DNA of 33,903 nt from the NCBI GenBank assembly GCA_023381255.1, contig JAMCTX010000004.1:1-33903 (forward strand), written 5' to 3'. Source of the stretch: Nitrososphaerota archaeon (GTDB lineage Archaea > Thermoproteota > Nitrososphaeria > Conexivisphaerales > UBA164). A program made the position numbers and the translations under genes. This document shows positions 33,105 to 33,903 of this stretch, one piece after another; the first letter of the stretch is position 1, and each line of letters starts with the position of its first letter. The notes beneath the pieces are model-generated. The model was not told the origin of the DNA. It saw only the letters and a program-made list of their open reading frames with translations, and ran no database searches.

Positions 33105-33587
33105 ATGGAGAAGCGGCTTGTTCCGTGGAATGAGTTTGGCCGCCTTACTCTTGAGCTTGTTAAAAAGGTGGAGGCATCTGGTTTATCATTTGATGCGGTC
33201 ATTGGTATTGCCAGGGGCGGCCTGCCGATATCAATGGTGATTGCTGACAGGCTTTCTGTTCCCCTTGATTTTATAAACATCAAGTCATACAAAGGTCCTG
33301 GTTTAAAGATTCCAGCAAAGATTTTTGATGTCCTTTATGTAGATGTGCGTGGAAAAAATGTATTAGTGGTGGATGACACAGTAGACACTGGCGATACCCT
33401 GATGCTGGTATCGGAACACCTGATCAGAAACAGGGGTGCTGCAGGGGTGCAGATAGCGTCATTATTTGTAAAACCGTGGGCTAAAGTAAAGCCAAATTTT
33501 TATGTAAAGGAAGTAAATTATTGGATCGTTTTTCCATGGGAACTCAGGGAATCCGGCATGGAAGAATACGAAAGCGCGTCATGCTAA
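33105..33587 (+). CDS. Phosphoribosyltransferase (xanthine-guanine/hypoxanthine type)
   Basis: A 160-residue type I phosphoribosyltransferase of purine salvage. The PRPP-binding motif VLVVDDTVDTGDTL lies near residues 85-98, and the N-terminal GIARGGLPISMVIADRL segment is the PPi-binding loop. The C-terminal YWIVFPWE block is typical of archaeal Gpt/Hpt-like enzymes. A TTG at 33099 is in frame, but the ATG at 33105 has a GGAAG 7 bases before it, and a TATA-like TAATATTTAA at 33071-33080 is spaced for it. Which base it salvages is not visible. Confidence 0.88.
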   Translation: MEKRLVPWNEFGRLTLELVKKVEASGLSFDAVIGIARGGLPISMVIADRLSVPLDFINIKSYKGPGLKIPAKIFDVLYVDVRGKNVLVVDDTVDTGDTLMLVSEHLIRNRGAAGVQIASLFVKPWAKVKPNFYVKEVNYWIVFPWELRESGMEEYESASC

Positions 33588-33684
33588 TGTAAATGCTAGC
33601 TGTACTGACAACGGAAACACAGGAATAGTATATTAAAAGGAAACTGGCAAATCTTATAAGCAATAAAAAATAACGTAACGCCAA

Positions 33685-33774
33685 GCCGGGGTAGCTCAGC
33701 TGGTTAGAGCGCCAGACTCATAATCTGGAGATGAGATTATCCAGAAGTCGAGGGTTCAAAGCCCTCCCCCGGCA
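33685..33774 (+). tRNA. tRNA with CAT anticodon (probably elongator Met) and a 16-base insertion
   Basis: Acceptor GCCGGGG/CCCCGGC, D stem GCTC/GAGC, anticodon stem CCAGA/TCTGG with loop CTCATAA, and T arm GAGGG-TTCAAAG-CCCTC are all clear. But 21 bases, not 5, separate the anticodon stem from the T stem. Removing 16 bases (for example 33730-33745; the edges are ambiguous by 1-2 bases) restores a normal AAGTC variable loop. This suggests a non-canonical intron outside position 37/38, because only one TCTGG exists to close the stem. Elongator Met is favoured by the GCCGGGG acceptor; Ile2 with a modified C34 is the alternative. TATA-like CTTATAAGC is near 33654. Confidence 0.8.
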
Positions 33775-33857
33775 CACTTTATATAAATTATTTGCCAACC
33801 ATCAGAATCTTCCCAGTTTGCGAATTTATTAATACCCATTTTATCAAGTTGTATTTT

Positions 33858-33903
33858 ACCTCTTTAATTGATGTGCCAGGCCTGGCACATCAATTAAAGA
33901 GGT
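33858..33903. repeat. 46-base perfect palindrome at the window edge
   Basis: Every base from 33858 to 33880 pairs with its mirror from 33881 to 33903; the centre is AGG/CCT. The match runs to the last base, so its true length is unknown. It lies 84 bases after the CAT tRNA. Confidence 0.95.

Noticed and set aside
33685-33774. A canonical 37/38 intron in the CAT tRNA
   Set aside because: Only one TCTGG is available for the 3' anticodon stem and it immediately follows the loop. Any intron at 37/38 leaves an unpaired stem.
1-33903. CRISPR array, insertion sequence or phage genes
   Set aside because: No regularly spaced repeats, transposase, integrase or structural phage gene is visible. The terminal palindrome and the 28-base repeat are the only repeat structures of note.

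Overview
The window is archaeal and compactly coded. The rpoH-rpoB-rpoA1 order, an unsplit RNA polymerase B subunit, archaeal TATA boxes about 25 bases before many start codons (leaderless or very short leaders), Elp3, archaeal RNase HII and EndA, a zinc-containing 7Fe ferredoxin of the Thermoplasma/Sulfolobus kind, a four-subunit 2-oxoacid:ferredoxin oxidoreductase, a UbiA-family prenyltransferase and a geranylgeranyl-reductase-like flavoprotein all fit. Together with a cytochrome bd-type oxidase this suggests a respiring Thermoplasmata-like euryarchaeon. The lineage is an inference from gene content, not a measured placement. Several features (a window-terminal palindrome, a stop codon inside a repeated segment) suggest a metagenome or draft contig.

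Layout. 1-4864 (minus): rpoH, rpoB and the start of rpoA1, which runs off the left edge. 5201-7500 (plus): cydA-cydB, overlapped at the 3' end by a convergent polytopic membrane protein (7478-8116, minus). 8504-10033 (plus): a KaiC/RecA-like ATPase followed with no gap by a small NitrOD5-like protein. 10052-11033: a JAMM metalloprotease (minus) and the zinc ferredoxin (plus). 11169-16716 (minus): a tightly packed run transcribed DUF47/PhoU-like, endA, pyk, rnhB, ilvE, pheA, class II aldolase. 16834-19931: a non-canonical NTP phosphatase (plus), then elp3, a HAD hydrolase and a small membrane protein (minus). 20110-20269: tRNA-Ala(GGC) and tRNA-Leu(TAG), followed at once by what looks like the C-terminal stump of an ABC-2 permease. 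20635-24292: an FMN reductase, a small conserved protein, cysS, a GNAT-metallopeptidase fusion and a membrane zinc ribbon. 24433-24507: tRNA-Arg(CCT). 24656-29926 (plus): geranylgeranyl-reductase-like flavoprotein, MBL/beta-CASP protein, NifX-like protein, an amidohydrolase broken by one in-frame stop, a PPOX-fold protein and a UbiA prenyltransferase. 29993-33029 (plus): porG-porD-porA-porB. 33105-33587: a phosphoribosyltransferase, then a tRNA with a CAT anticodon and extra sequence in its variable region, then a 46-base perfect palindrome that ends exactly at the window edge.

How the genes fit together. Pyruvate kinase makes pyruvate, the Por complex oxidises it (or another 2-oxoacid) to acyl-CoA and reduces ferredoxin, and the zinc ferredoxin is a plausible acceptor. 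CydAB is a terminal quinol oxidase, and the UbiA-family enzyme may make its quinone. ilvE and pheA serve amino-acid synthesis. Elp3, EndA, CysRS and four tRNA genes form a translation theme. The least explained items are the GNAT-HExxH fusion, the ATPase/NitrOD5 pair, the membrane protein beside cydAB, the CAT tRNA and the 28-base segment shared between the zinc-ribbon gene and the broken amidohydrolase.
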